Of a DNA stretch of 64,000 nucleotides, positions 52,172 through 63,400 are shown one piece after another. Under the pieces are notes generated by a model. That model did not search any database, was not told the DNA's origin, and saw only the letters and a list, made by a program, of their open reading frames with translations. Each line of letters begins with the position of its first letter. Position 1 is the stretch's first letter. A program made the position numbers and the translations under genes. Origin of the DNA: Maribacter orientalis (GTDB lineage: Bacteria; Bacteroidota; Bacteroidia; Flavobacteriales; Flavobacteriaceae); assembly GCF_900109345.1 (NCBI RefSeq), contig NZ_FNZN01000001.1:7883-71882 (forward strand), written 5' to 3'.

Positions 52172-55100
52172 ATGAAAAAACCACAATGTAAATGCTATAT
52201 GAACAAATTGTTTTATATGGCGTTTTTAGCTATCATGTCCTTGGGGTCCACGCAAGTCTATGCGCAGACATCTATTACAGGCACAATAACGGATGGTTCC
52301 GGCGTACTTCCTGGAGCAAGTGTATTAGTTAAAGGAACCACTAATGGTACCCAAACCGATTTTGACGGTAATTTCACTATTAATGCATCAGGCAATGCTA
52401 CTTTGGTTGTTAGCTACATTGGTTACAAAACGTTAGAAGTTGCAGTCAATAATCGAACAACTATCAATGTATCACTACAGGAAGATGCTGAGGCTCTGTC
52501 CGAAGTGGTTGTGGTTGGATACGGTACGCAGCGTAAAGCGGATTTGACAGGGTCAATTGGCTCCATAGGTGCGGCAGATATTGTCTCAAAACCCATTACA
52601 AGTCCAGACCAAGCACTAGCGGGTACAATTTCTGGGGTAAACATAACGAACCGAAGTGGTGACCCAGGTGCTCCTATAAGTGTAAATATACGTGGGGTGG
52701 GTACACCAGGAGTAAACGATCCTTTATGGGTTATTGATGGAGTTCCAATTGTGCAAACCACCAATATAACCGTTAATACTTCATCAACGACGGATTCAAA
52801 CCCTTTGGCTGGTTTGAATGCGAATGATATCGAATCCATCGATGTATTAAAGGATGCCGCTTCTACCGCCATTTATGGGGCAAGAGCAGCGAACGGTGTT
52901 ATTATCGTAACGACCAAAAGGGGTAAAAAAGGAGATGCTCGAGTAACGTATGATGGTTATACTTCTTTTGCCAGTGTTAGAAATACGATAGATGTTTTAG
53001 ATGTAGACCAGTATATAGATATTCAAGGCCAATTGGGCAGGGATCTTTCTCAATTTAGTGGCCAGCCCTATGTGGATTGGCAAGATTTAATTTTTAAGAC
53101 CGGTTTTGTGCAAAACCATAACGTCTCCGTAAGTGGTGGAAGTGAAAAGGCAACCTATTTTATATCCGGTGGTTATTTAGACCAGGAAGGAACTGAAAGA
53201 GCTCAGGCTTTTTCTAGATATTCTTTTAAAGCAAACTCAGATATAAAGGTAGGGGATAGGCTGAAATTTGGAGAATCTATTTTGATTAGCCAGGTGGATA
53301 GACAGGTTCAAAGTGAGCCAGGGATATTTGCGGGCTTCAATTCCGCTAGTAATGCACCGTATTATCAGCCTTTTGGAGATGGTCCATTGGGTTATAACTT
53401 GATAAACCAGCAGACTGTGGGACAGGGTTCTGCTAATAACTATCTTTTCAATACGGATGAAAGGTTTACTAGGACAACCATTCAGACACGTAAGGTCCTT
53501 GCGAACTTTTATGGTGAGCTCGATATAATTGAAGGGTTAAAGGCCCGGACATCTTTGGGTGTAGACTATAATGTAGGTGTAGGTGACTATTTCACAAGTG
53601 GAGTTGATCAATTGAATGGAGCTTCTGGTTCATCATTATTGGTGTCCGAGAGACCTATAGAGTTAACATTGACCAGCGCTGCAACACTGCAATATGATAA
53701 GACTTTTGGTGATGGCGATCATAACATTGGTGCCCTCTTTGGATTTGAGCAGACCAAATTTAGATATGATAAGCAGCGACTTCAGGGAAGGAACCTGTTC
53801 AATGAAAATTTTGCTGCGACCGGTACCACGGTAGCCGGTGCCAATGAGGCTGATTTGTGGACCCTACAAGGATGGTTAGGTCGTTTGACCTATAATTACA
53901 AGGGTAAATATCTTGCTACTGCCAATATGCGTAGAGATGCTACTTCAAGATTTGCCCCTGGTAATAGAGATCAGGTATTCCCATCCGTTTCATTGGGTTG
54001 GAGGATGACTGACGAAGACTTTTTTCCTAAAGATACTGCGATAGACGAAATTAAATTGAGAGGTGGCTGGGGACAATCAGGTAATCAATTTACGGGTCTC
54101 AATTTTGCCTACTTAAGTGCAATTGATAATAATGTCCGATATGTAATCGGAGACGATCAAGGAACAGTAGTTGCTCCTGCACCAACTACATTTGCAAATT
54201 CTGATTTAAAATGGGAGACCAGTACACAATTTGATATTGGTGTTGACGCAAGCTTTTTTGATGGTAAATTAACAGGAACTTTTGATTATTATAATAAAAC
54301 AACGGATGATGTTCTTTTAGGTTTCCCTTTACCTTTTGTCTCAGGATTCTTCCTACCTGCCGATGCAAATATTGGGCAAATAAAGAATTCAGGTATTGAA
54401 TTTTCCTTTACCTATGCCAATGCTATTGGAGATTTTAATTATAGCATTGGAGGAAACCTTACTACAGTTAAAAATGAGGTCACAGACTTAGGGCCAATAC
54501 CTAATATAATAAGTGGTATAGGTGGGGCTTCTACCCATAGAACTGTTGTAGGCCAAAGCCTAGGGCATTTTTATGGCTACAAAACCGATGGACTTTATCA
54601 AAATGCTGCTGAAGTTGCTGCAGCGGTACCTGATGTTAATGGAACGCCTTCTCCTGGAGATGTTCGTTTTGTTGATATTAACAATGATGGTGTAGTGGAC
54701 GCAGATGACAGGTCTTTCTTAGGTAGTCCGTTCCCAGGTTTCTTTTATGGTTTTGTTTTCAATGCAGAATACAAAGGATTTGACTTTTCCATGAATTTGA
54801 GGGGAGTCGGTGACAGACAGATTTATAACTCCGCTAGAATTGGTTTGGAAGGAATGAATAGTACCGGTAATTTTAGTACTCAAATACTGAATAGATGGAC
54901 AAGTGAAGGTAGTACTAATTCAAGTTCTAATCCTAGGTTGGCCCTTAATGATCCTAATGGAAATAACCGTTTTTCTGATCGATGGGTTGAAGATGCAGGC
55001 TATTTGCGAATTCAGAATATATCCATAGGATATACGCTGTCTCAAGAGAAATTGAGAAGTTGGACTGATAACTTCGTAACCAATATGCGCTTTTATATTG

Positions 55101-55267
55101 GAGCACAAAATCTGGCTACCTTTACCAAATATTCAGGATATGATCCTGAGGTAGGTCGGGCCCAGAGTTTTCAAAAAGGTGATTTTACCTTGGCTACCGG
55201 TCAAGATGGTGGACAGACGCCTTTACCTAGGATAATTCAATTGGGTTGGACAGTAAACTTTAATTAA
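52172..55267 (+). CDS. SusC/RagA-type TonB-linked outer-membrane transporter
   Basis: 1031 residues. Signal peptide ending VYAQ; a second Met at residue 10 could also start it. Then a carboxypeptidase-regulatory-like domain (SITGTITDGSG onward, about 35-110), the plug domain (EVVVVGYGTQRKADLTGSI onward; IDVLKDAASTAIYGARAANG) and a 22-strand barrel. Known: SusC imports oligosaccharides bound by its SusD partner, which is encoded 23 bases downstream. The substrate is presumably the glycan degraded by this island. Confidence 0.95.
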   Translation: MKKPQCKCYMNKLFYMAFLAIMSLGSTQVYAQTSITGTITDGSGVLPGASVLVKGTTNGTQTDFDGNFTINASGNATLVVSYIGYKTLEVAVNNRTTINVSLQEDAEALSEVVVVGYGTQRKADLTGSIGSIGAADIVSKPITSPDQALAGTISGVNITNRSGDPGAPISVNIRGVGTPGVNDPLWVIDGVPIVQTTNITVNTSSTTDSNPLAGLNANDIESIDVLKDAASTAIYGARAANGVIIVTTKRGKKGDARVTYDGYTSFASVRNTIDVLDVDQYIDIQGQLGRDLSQFSGQPYVDWQDLIFKTGFVQNHNVSVSGGSEKATYFISGGYLDQEGTERAQAFSRYSFKANSDIKVGDRLKFGESILISQVDRQVQSEPGIFAGFNSASNAPYYQPFGDGPLGYNLINQQTVGQGSANNYLFNTDERFTRTTIQTRKVLANFYGELDIIEGLKARTSLGVDYNVGVGDYFTSGVDQLNGASGSSLLVSERPIELTLTSAATLQYDKTFGDGDHNIGALFGFEQTKFRYDKQRLQGRNLFNENFAATGTTVAGANEADLWTLQGWLGRLTYNYKGKYLATANMRRDATSRFAPGNRDQVFPSVSLGWRMTDEDFFPKDTAIDEIKLRGGWGQSGNQFTGLNFAYLSAIDNNVRYVIGDDQGTVVAPAPTTFANSDLKWETSTQFDIGVDASFFDGKLTGTFDYYNKTTDDVLLGFPLPFVSGFFLPADANIGQIKNSGIEFSFTYANAIGDFNYSIGGNLTTVKNEVTDLGPIPNIISGIGGASTHRTVVGQSLGHFYGYKTDGLYQNAAEVAAAVPDVNGTPSPGDVRFVDINNDGVVDADDRSFLGSPFPGFFYGFVFNAEYKGFDFSMNLRGVGDRQIYNSARIGLEGMNSTGNFSTQILNRWTSEGSTNSSSNPRLALNDPNGNNRFSDRWVEDAGYLRIQNISIGYTLSQEKLRSWTDNFVTNMRFYIGAQNLATFTKYSGYDPEVGRAQSFQKGDFTLATGQDGGQTPLPRIIQLGWTVNFN

Positions 55268-55290
55268 AAAATTATTATAATATAACAGTT

Positions 55291-56829
55291 ATGAAAAAAA
55301 TAAATCAATTTATAGTTGTCGTTTGCTCTTTAGGGGTGTTATTCTCCTGTAGCGACCAATTAGATTTGCAGCCTTTAGATAGGCTGACCACAGATACGTT
55401 CTATAAAACTAGAGCTGACTTCGATGGCGCTATTTTTGCCTCTTATTCCTCCATACAGGATTTTTGGGGAACCAGTACGGAAACGCTATCGGAAAGAGGT
55501 GAATTTTGGAAAATCAGCGTGGCGATTACGGACGATGTCGCAGCTGATGCCGTAAATGCAGATGGAATAACAAGAGATGTTGATGCGCTTCAGATAAGAG
55601 CCGCTGATACTCCTTATGCTGCGGTCTATACCCAAATTTATGAAGGTATTTACCGCGCAAATATTGTTCTTGATCGTTTGGATGCTGAAAACGAACTTAC
55701 AGCTGATGATAAAACTGTTTTGGCGGCTGAAGCAAAATTTCTTCGTGCCTGGTTTCATTTTCAGGCAATGAAATTATTTGGAACTCCTCCGGCGGCTTTG
55801 GGGGTTATTACTGATATAAATGCCCAAGCTTTGCCAAATGCTTCTCGAGATGATTTGTTTGCGGCCATTTTGTCTGATTTTGCAGATGCTGAAGCTGGTT
55901 TACCAGAGGTCTGGGACAGCGGTAATACAGGACGGGCAACGTCTTGGGCGGCTAGTTCCTATATTGGAAAGGTAAATGTTTGGAAAGAAGATTGGCCTGC
56001 AGCAATTACCGCATTAGGTAATGTAGTAAATAATGGGCCTTACATGTTGATGCCCAATTATGAGGATAATTTCAATTTCGACACTGAAAATAATGCGGAA
56101 TCCATATTTGAAATTCAATTTGGTGGTCCTTTCTCTGACGATAACATTTGGGTGTTTGATGATACGCACTCTGAAGATTTCAAGGCATCACAAGGTATTG
56201 CCAGATCATACTATTGGGACGCCGGCGGAAATGGTGTACCAGGTGGTAAGAATGGATGGTTTGCTCCCACAGAGGACCTATTAAATGCTTATGAACCTGG
56301 AGATGTGCGTTTACCTTTTGTTTTATACCATGACGGTGATACGTACTATAGTTATGATGGTGGCGGTCAAATTGTATTACCTTATGATACAACGTGGTCC
56401 TCAACTTCATTGACATCAAGTAAATACCAAGGTGCTCACAATACGGTTGATGGAAATCGTTCTCCCAATGGACAATCTGAATTTAACAATGAGCGTTGGT
56501 TCAGGTTTGCAGAGCTTAAATTATTATATGCAGAAGCACTCATTGAAGGAGGTGGTGATTTGGGTATAGCTGAGCAACAGATAAATGATGTTCGTAACAG
56601 AGCTGGATTAGGAGATTTGGCTGTTGGTGCAGACTTGTTAACGGCCATGCGACAAGAAAAAAGGGTAGAATTGGCATTTGAGCCCCATAGATGGTTTGAT
56701 ATTACAAGATGGGGTATAGGATCTCAAGTATTTGGTGCAAACTGGAATGATAGATTAAATGTTTTTCCATTTCCATTAACAGAGATAGAGCGTTCTAATG
56801 GTGTGTTAAATCAAAATCCAGGATACTAA
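55291..56829 (+). CDS. SusD/RagB-type glycan-binding lipoprotein
   Basis: 512 residues. Lipoprotein signal (VCSLGVLFSCSDQ), the SusD N-terminal block LDLQPLDRLTTDTFYKT, TPR-like helices (AAEAKFLRAWFHFQAMKLFG) and the C-terminal RQEKRVELAFEPHRWFDITRWG are all typical. It forms the lid over the SusC barrel at the cell surface. Cotranscribed with susC and followed by a strong terminator, so the FG-GAP pair downstream is a separate unit or depends on read-through. Confidence 0.95.
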   Translation: MKKINQFIVVVCSLGVLFSCSDQLDLQPLDRLTTDTFYKTRADFDGAIFASYSSIQDFWGTSTETLSERGEFWKISVAITDDVAADAVNADGITRDVDALQIRAADTPYAAVYTQIYEGIYRANIVLDRLDAENELTADDKTVLAAEAKFLRAWFHFQAMKLFGTPPAALGVITDINAQALPNASRDDLFAAILSDFADAEAGLPEVWDSGNTGRATSWAASSYIGKVNVWKEDWPAAITALGNVVNNGPYMLMPNYEDNFNFDTENNAESIFEIQFGGPFSDDNIWVFDDTHSEDFKASQGIARSYYWDAGGNGVPGGKNGWFAPTEDLLNAYEPGDVRLPFVLYHDGDTYYSYDGGGQIVLPYDTTWSSTSLTSSKYQGAHNTVDGNRSPNGQSEFNNERWFRFAELKLLYAEALIEGGGDLGIAEQQINDVRNRAGLGDLAVGADLLTAMRQEKRVELAFEPHRWFDITRWGIGSQVFGANWNDRLNVFPFPLTEIERSNGVLNQNPGY

Positions 56830-56890
56830 TAGAAAAATAGAATTCTATTTAATGTTCTAAATATAGTTGAGTTAGTTTATTTTAATTTGG

Positions 56891-56921
56891 CAATCCAATC
56901 TATAGTTTATAGATTGGATTG
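56891..56921 (+). terminator. Terminator after susD
   Basis: A perfect 14-base stem (CAATCCAATCTATA and its complement) with a 3-base loop, followed by TTTTG, 61 bases after the susD stop. Confidence 0.8.
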
Positions 56922-56955
56922 TTTTGTATAGGAACAATCAATTTTGTCAATCATT

Positions 56956-59900
56956 ATGTTTTCAAGTCTTTTTAGGAAAAGCTTAAAGAATTACCTAGCC
57001 ATAGTTTTTGCGCTTGTATATATTGGATGTGATAATACTACACCTTTATTTAAATTAAAAACACCTAGGGAAACAGGTGTTCATTTCTCGAATCAACTTA
57101 TTTTATCCGATGAGTTGACAGTCCTTGACTTTGAATACATGTATAATGGAGCAGGAGTAGCTGTGGCCGATTTTGATTTGGACGGTTTTCAGGATATCTA
57201 TTTTACTGCTAATATGTCGAGCAATAGACTCTATAGAAATCTAGGTGATTGGAAATTTGAGGATGTTACCACATCATCAAATACAGGTACTAAAAATTGG
57301 TCAAATGGAGTCGCTATAGTTGACATAAACCAAGACTCTTATCCGGATATATACGTTAGCAGAGGTGGACCGCGGGGATCTACAAGTGAGGAAAAGGCCA
57401 ACTTACTTTTTATCAATAATGGTAGTAAGGGTAAAGGTTTGACTTTTACAGAGTCCGCTTTAAAATGGGGTTTAAATGATGATGCATACTCCGTACAGGC
57501 TGTTTTTTTTGATTATGATATGGATGGAGATCTAGATATGTACTTGCTAAATAATGCATTGGTAGACTTTAATAGGAATACCGCACGTCCTTTAGAAAAA
57601 ACGGGAAAGGCTCCTTCGATGGACAAATTGTTCAGGAACAATGGCAATAGCACTTTTACGGATGTATCTAAGGAAGCCAATATTTTAATTGAAGGTTTTG
57701 GTCTAGGAGTTGAAGTTTTTGACTTTAATAGGGATGGATGGCCCGATATATACATATCCAATGATTTTTTAACCCCCGATATCCTATATATCAATCAAAA
57801 AAATGGAACATTTCAAAATGAAATAGCCAACTATTTTGAACACTTAACATTCAACGGTATGGGTAATGATATTGCAGATATTAATAACGACGGTCTAATG
57901 GATGTAGTAGTACTTGATATGCTCCCAGAAGATAATAAACGGCATAAGCTTACTATGATAGGCAATAACTATGATCAGTTTCATTTGGGGAGATCATTCG
58001 GATATGAACCTCAATATATTAGGAATACATTACAGTTAAATAACGGAAACGGTACTTTTAGTGAAATAGGGCAATTGGCGGGCATATCAGCAACAGAATG
58101 GAGTTGGAGTCCGCTTATTGCCGATTTTGACCAAGATGGTTTTAAAGACCTTTATATTACAAATGGCTATAGGCAAGATGTTACCAATTTGGATTTTATG
58201 GACTACGGGCGAACTATACTCACCATGGGCACAGAAGAAGCAAATAGAAAGGCCAGAATAGAGGAATTGAATAAATTACCTGAAATTAAGATTCAAAACT
58301 ATTTTTATAGAAATACCGGGGAATTGGGTTTCGAAAATATCACCGAAAAAGCTGGCTTTAAAAATCGCACATATTCTAATGGCTCGGCTTATGCAGATTT
58401 TGATAATGACGGGGATTTGGATTTGGTCATAAATAATATCGATGACCCTGCAGGATTATATGAAAACCAGAGTGATCAAAACCCATCAAGCAATTATATC
58501 AAATTTAAGTTCACTGGAACGTCTAAAAATAGGGATGGCCTTGGAAGTCAAGTTGAAATTCGTTACAATTTTAAAAAACAGGTTGGGTACAATACTCCCT
58601 ATAGAGGTTATCTTTCTTCGGTTGAGTCTGGAATTCACTTTGGGCTTGGGGATGTAAAACAAATAGATTCGGTTATAGTTTCTTGGCCTGATGGTAAAAA
58701 ACAACTTTTAAAGGATGTTGCTACTGGACAAGTATATGACCTAGATTACAAGAATGCATCAGAATGGAATTCAGATCAGCTTATAGCTAAAGAAAGCTAT
58801 AAACAAACATTTTATCCAAAAGACACTACACTATTTCCTTTTGTCCATCGCGAAGATAATTTTGTGGATTATAAAGTCCAGGCTTTGTTGCCACATATGC
58901 ATTCTAGAAACGGTCCCGGGATTGCTGTTGCGGATATCAATGGAGATGGATTGGAAGACTGTTTTGTTGGCGGTGCCGCAGGACAATCAGGAGCTCTTAT
59001 GATACAACAGGAGAATAAAAATTTCGCCAAAATTGATTTTAAAGACCCTGAATATGAGGATATGGGTTCCTTGTTTTTTGATGCCGATAACGATGGGGAT
59101 CAAGACCTATATATTGTAAGTGGGGGCAGTAGTTTTGGTAAAGACAGTGAGTTATACGAAGACCGATTGTATGAAAATGATGGTACGGGCACTTTTACAA
59201 GAAATTACGCTTTACCCAAAAACAGCGCAAGCGGTTCTGTAGTAATTGCTGTAGATTACGACCGGGATGGTTTGATGGATCTTTTTGTTGGCGGAAGGGT
59301 AAGCCCAGGAGAATACCCCCTTGTTCCAAAGAGCATGCTCTTGCTGAATAATAGCAAAAAAGGAAGAATAAGATTTATGGAAGACCTACGTAATAACCAA
59401 CTCAACGATTTGGGAATGGTAACCGCTGCGCTTTGGACTGATTTTAACAATGATAATTGGCCAGACTTGATTGTGGTCGGTGAGTTTATGCCCATAAAGA
59501 TCTTTCAGAATGATAAGGGAGTTTTAAAGGAAATAAGTGAGACTAGCAACCTTGAGAACAGTCATGGCTGGTGGAACAGTATAAGTTCCGGAGACTTTGA
59601 CAGGGATGGTGATATGGACTATATACTTGGAAATTTTGGATTGAATAACCGTTTTGGCATAAGTACAGATGAACCTCTACGCATTTATGCCAAAGATTTT
59701 GATAAAAACGGACAGATCGACCCCGTTATGAGTTATTATATAAATGGTGAGAATTATTTGGCCCATTCAAGGAATGACCTAATCAAACAAATAAGCGCAA
59801 TGAAGGGGAGGTTTAGATCCTATTCTGATTATGCCGAAGCAACCTTCAATGAATCGTTTTTAAAGCAAGAATTAGAGGACGCTTATGTTGTTAAAAGTAA

Positions 59901-60477
59901 AACTTTTGCCAATAGCTATTTGGAGAATTTAGGCCATGGTAAATTTAAGTTATCCGCATTACCCAAAATGATGCAAACGGCTCCTATGTATGGGACCTTG
60001 GTAGGCGATTATAACAATGATGGCGATTTGGATGTCCTTGCGGTAGGAAATTTTTATAACGCTGAAGTATTTTCAGGTCAATATGATGCCTCGATTGGTT
60101 GGTTATTATCAGGTGATGGAAAAGGGAGTTTTAACTCTATAGAATCTAGGGAAAGTGGTTTTTTGGTAAAAGGGGATGCCAAATCATTGGTGAACCTAAG
60201 ATCAGGTGACCAAGAGCTTATAATCGCTGGAATCAACAATGGGCCTGTTGCCGTTTTAGAATATGAGACTCCGTCACATAAAATCTATTATCCCAAAGAA
60301 AATGAGGTTGCAGCAAAAATTGAGTATTCTGATGGTTCTGTTCAACGATTTGAATTTGTTCGATCATCTGGATATCTATCCCAGCCTAGTAGGGCCTTTA
60401 AAATTCCAAGAAATGCAAGTTCCGTGATAATTGTTGATTTTCAGGGTAATGAACATGAAATATTGCTAATACAATGA
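56956..60477 (+). CDS. Giant FG-GAP/VCBS + ASPIC/UnbV (CRTAC1-like) lipoprotein, copy 1
   Basis: 1173 residues from the ATG at 56956. An in-frame TTG at 56944 is possible, but the ATG gives a proper lipoprotein signal (NYLAIVFALVYIGCD). Two FG-GAP lobes: about 45-515 and 620-1100, with Asp-rich calcium-type loops such as DFDLDGFQDIYF, DINGDGLEDCF and DFDRDGDMDYIL. Between them is an ASPIC/UnbV domain (GLGSQVEIRYNF; SGIHFGLGDVKQIDSVIVSWPDG). Known: such proteins are frequent beside SusCD in marine Bacteroidota, and their role is open. Likely surface-exposed glycan or protein binding. Overlaps the next copy by four bases. Confidence 0.9.
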   Translation: MFSSLFRKSLKNYLAIVFALVYIGCDNTTPLFKLKTPRETGVHFSNQLILSDELTVLDFEYMYNGAGVAVADFDLDGFQDIYFTANMSSNRLYRNLGDWKFEDVTTSSNTGTKNWSNGVAIVDINQDSYPDIYVSRGGPRGSTSEEKANLLFINNGSKGKGLTFTESALKWGLNDDAYSVQAVFFDYDMDGDLDMYLLNNALVDFNRNTARPLEKTGKAPSMDKLFRNNGNSTFTDVSKEANILIEGFGLGVEVFDFNRDGWPDIYISNDFLTPDILYINQKNGTFQNEIANYFEHLTFNGMGNDIADINNDGLMDVVVLDMLPEDNKRHKLTMIGNNYDQFHLGRSFGYEPQYIRNTLQLNNGNGTFSEIGQLAGISATEWSWSPLIADFDQDGFKDLYITNGYRQDVTNLDFMDYGRTILTMGTEEANRKARIEELNKLPEIKIQNYFYRNTGELGFENITEKAGFKNRTYSNGSAYADFDNDGDLDLVINNIDDPAGLYENQSDQNPSSNYIKFKFTGTSKNRDGLGSQVEIRYNFKKQVGYNTPYRGYLSSVESGIHFGLGDVKQIDSVIVSWPDGKKQLLKDVATGQVYDLDYKNASEWNSDQLIAKESYKQTFYPKDTTLFPFVHREDNFVDYKVQALLPHMHSRNGPGIAVADINGDGLEDCFVGGAAGQSGALMIQQENKNFAKIDFKDPEYEDMGSLFFDADNDGDQDLYIVSGGSSFGKDSELYEDRLYENDGTGTFTRNYALPKNSASGSVVIAVDYDRDGLMDLFVGGRVSPGEYPLVPKSMLLLNNSKKGRIRFMEDLRNNQLNDLGMVTAALWTDFNNDNWPDLIVVGEFMPIKIFQNDKGVLKEISETSNLENSHGWWNSISSGDFDRDGDMDYILGNFGLNNRFGISTDEPLRIYAKDFDKNGQIDPVMSYYINGENYLAHSRNDLIKQISAMKGRFRSYSDYAEATFNESFLKQELEDAYVVKSKTFANSYLENLGHGKFKLSALPKMMQTAPMYGTLVGDYNNDGDLDVLAVGNFYNAEVFSGQYDASIGWLLSGDGKGSFNSIESRESGFLVKGDAKSLVNLRSGDQELIIAGINNGPVAVLEYETPSHKIYYPKENEVAAKIEYSDGSVQRFEFVRSSGYLSQPSRAFKIPRNASSVIIVDFQGNEHEILLIQ

Positions 60478-63400
60478 AAAGGATTTACTCATATGTTTTT
60501 CTTTTAATAGGGTTTTCTACCATTATTTTTTCATGTGGTCGTAAACAGCCTGAATTGTTTAGACTCCTAACTCCAAAAGATACCGGAATTCAATTTGAAA
60601 ATACGATCATTGAGAATGATAGTGTCAATGTATTTGAATTCATGAACATCTATACAGGTGCAGGGGTGGCTGTAGGTGATATTAACAATGATGGGCTACC
60701 AGATGTATATTTTAGTGGCAATATGGTGTCCGGCAGGCTCTTTCTCAACAAAGGTGGGCTAAAATTTGAGGATATTAGTGAAACAGCGGGAATCCTTAAT
60801 TCTAGTTGGGGTACTGGAGTTACCATGGTAGATATCAATCAAGATGGATGGTTGGATATTTATGTCTGTGTGTCGGGAGGAGCTAAAGAATCGGAGAGGG
60901 CAAACTTATTGTATATCAACAATGGCAATTTAACTTTTGAGGAAAAGGCAGCAGACTATGGCCTTGCGGATACAAGACAATCCATGCACGCTGCATTCTT
61001 TGACTATGATAAAGACCAAGATCTTGACATGTATTTATTGGTCAATCCCGCTGCCTATGAACAGCTTGTTAATACTAGTAAACCAAGAAAGCTGAATGGA
61101 GAGTCTCTAAGTAATGATCGCCTTTATAGAAACGAGGGTAATGGTACCTTTTTAGATGTCACCATGGAAGCTGGAATCCTAACTGAAGGATACGGCCTCG
61201 GAATTGGGGTATCGGATATAAATAATGATAGTTGGCCAGACATTTATATATCCAATGACTTTATAGGGAGTGACATCCTCTATATAAACCAGAAGGATGG
61301 CACTTTTGACAATAAACTAAGCGAGTTTATTAATCATAGCTCCTATGCGGGGATGGGAAATGATGTGGCCGATATGAACAATGATGGTAAAACCGATATC
61401 CTGGTTTTAGATATGAGGCCCGAAGACAATAAGAGGCAAAAGTTAATTATATCATCTACAGGGTATGATAGGTTTCAATTAATGTTGAAAGCGGGTTATG
61501 ATCCACAATATAGTCGTAATACGTTACAGCTTAATAGGGGTGGGGATGAGTTTAGTGAAATCGGTTTTATGTCTGGAATTAGCAGTACGGATTGGAGCTG
61601 GAGTCCACTTTTTGCAGATTATGATAATGACGGTTTTAAAGATATCTATATAACTAACGGGTTTTTAAGAGATTTGGGAAACTTGGATTATATTAATTAC
61701 CAAAATATTTATGACAATCCTTTGGGCGACTACGATGCCAAGATGCGAAAAAAACTTGAATCCATTCGTGATTTACCTCCAGCAAAATTGAACAATTATG
61801 CTTATAGGAATAAAGGAGATGTTACTTTTGAAAATGTAACAAAGGATTGGGGCATTGATATACCAAGTTGCTCTAATGGTGCTGCATATGCCGATTTGGA
61901 CAATGATGGGGATCTGGATTTGATTGTAAACAATGTTAATCAACCGGCATTTTTATATGAGAATACGGCAAATGCTCGTGAAAACAGCAATTATTTGCGG
62001 GTACAGCTTAAAGGTGAAAAAGGTAACCTGGATGGCATAGGGGCCACTATCAAAATTACGACAGACAGCATTACCCAATTTTATGAACAATATCTCAGTA
62101 GGGGATACGAATCTGCCGTTGACCGTACGGTGCATTTTGGTATCGGAAAATTTACCTCCATTGATTCTCTTAAAATTACCTGGCCAGACGAAAGGGAACA
62201 AATACTTACCAATATAAAGGCCAATCAGCTGTTGACACTGGATCAATCATTGGCAAAATTTAAGGATAGTACAATCAGCGGTAGTAGTTATGATTTTTCT
62301 TTGTTCACTAATGTTACGGATTCTTTAGGGATATTCTATAACCACAAGGAAGACCCTATGGTAGATTTCAATATACAATATATTTTGCCCCATATGCACT
62401 CCCGGAATGGACCTGGAATTGCGGTAGGTGATGTCAACAATGATGACTTTGAGGATTTCTACATTGGAGGGGCGGCTGGATTTCCTGGAAAGTTATTTTT
62501 ACAAAATTCAAAGGGACAATTTAGCGCCAGCCCTTTTGCTCCTGAAGCTAATTTTGAGGATATGGGTGCTCTTTTCTTTGATGTGGATGGAGACCAAGAC
62601 CAAGATTTATATGTAGTAAGTGGAGGCGTGTCATCGGATAATAGCAATACATCTTACCAAGATCGTCTGTATATTAATGATGGTAAAGGTAATTTTATCC
62701 GTTTTTTGGATTTCCCAGAATTAAATTCCAGTGGTTCAGTGGTTAACGCTTCAGATTTTGATCATGATGGCGATTTGGATCTATTCATTGGTGGAAGGGT
62801 AAGTCCTGGGTCTTATCCAACACCGGCAAAAAGTTATCTATTGGAAAACGTTTCGGACTCCAAAACTGGAAAAATAGGGTTTAGAGACATAAGCGCTTCC
62901 ATTAATAATTGGAATAAACTTACTATGGTTACCTCTGCATTATGGACCGATTATGACAATGATGGCTGGACAGATCTTATGGTAGTAGGTGAATTTATGC
63001 CCATTACTCTATTTCATAATAACCGAGGAAAATTGGAATATGTAGAACCGGTAAAAGCAGGTTTATTAAATACTAGTGGGTGGTGGAATAGTGTGTCAGG
63101 TGGCGATTTTGATAATGATGGTGACATTGATTACCTACTGGGCAACCTTGGTCTTAATAATAGATATAACGTTTCAAAGCAAACGCCAGTGTCCATTTAT
63201 GCAAAGGATTTTGATAAAAATGGAAAAATAGACCCGGTGATGAGCTATTTTACGGAAGGAGAAGAATATATTGTGCATTCACGCGATGAGATTATTGGTC
63301 AAATCAAAGCTATGAGGGCCCGCTTTAAAACTTATGAGTCCTATTCGGATGTTACCTTTGAAGATGCCTTCCTCCCAGACGAAGTAGATGGTAGTTACAT

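Noticed and set aside
52423..52872. A 149-codon minus-strand frame inside susC
   Set aside because: Shadow of the conserved plug domain of SusC; no domain and no independent promoter.
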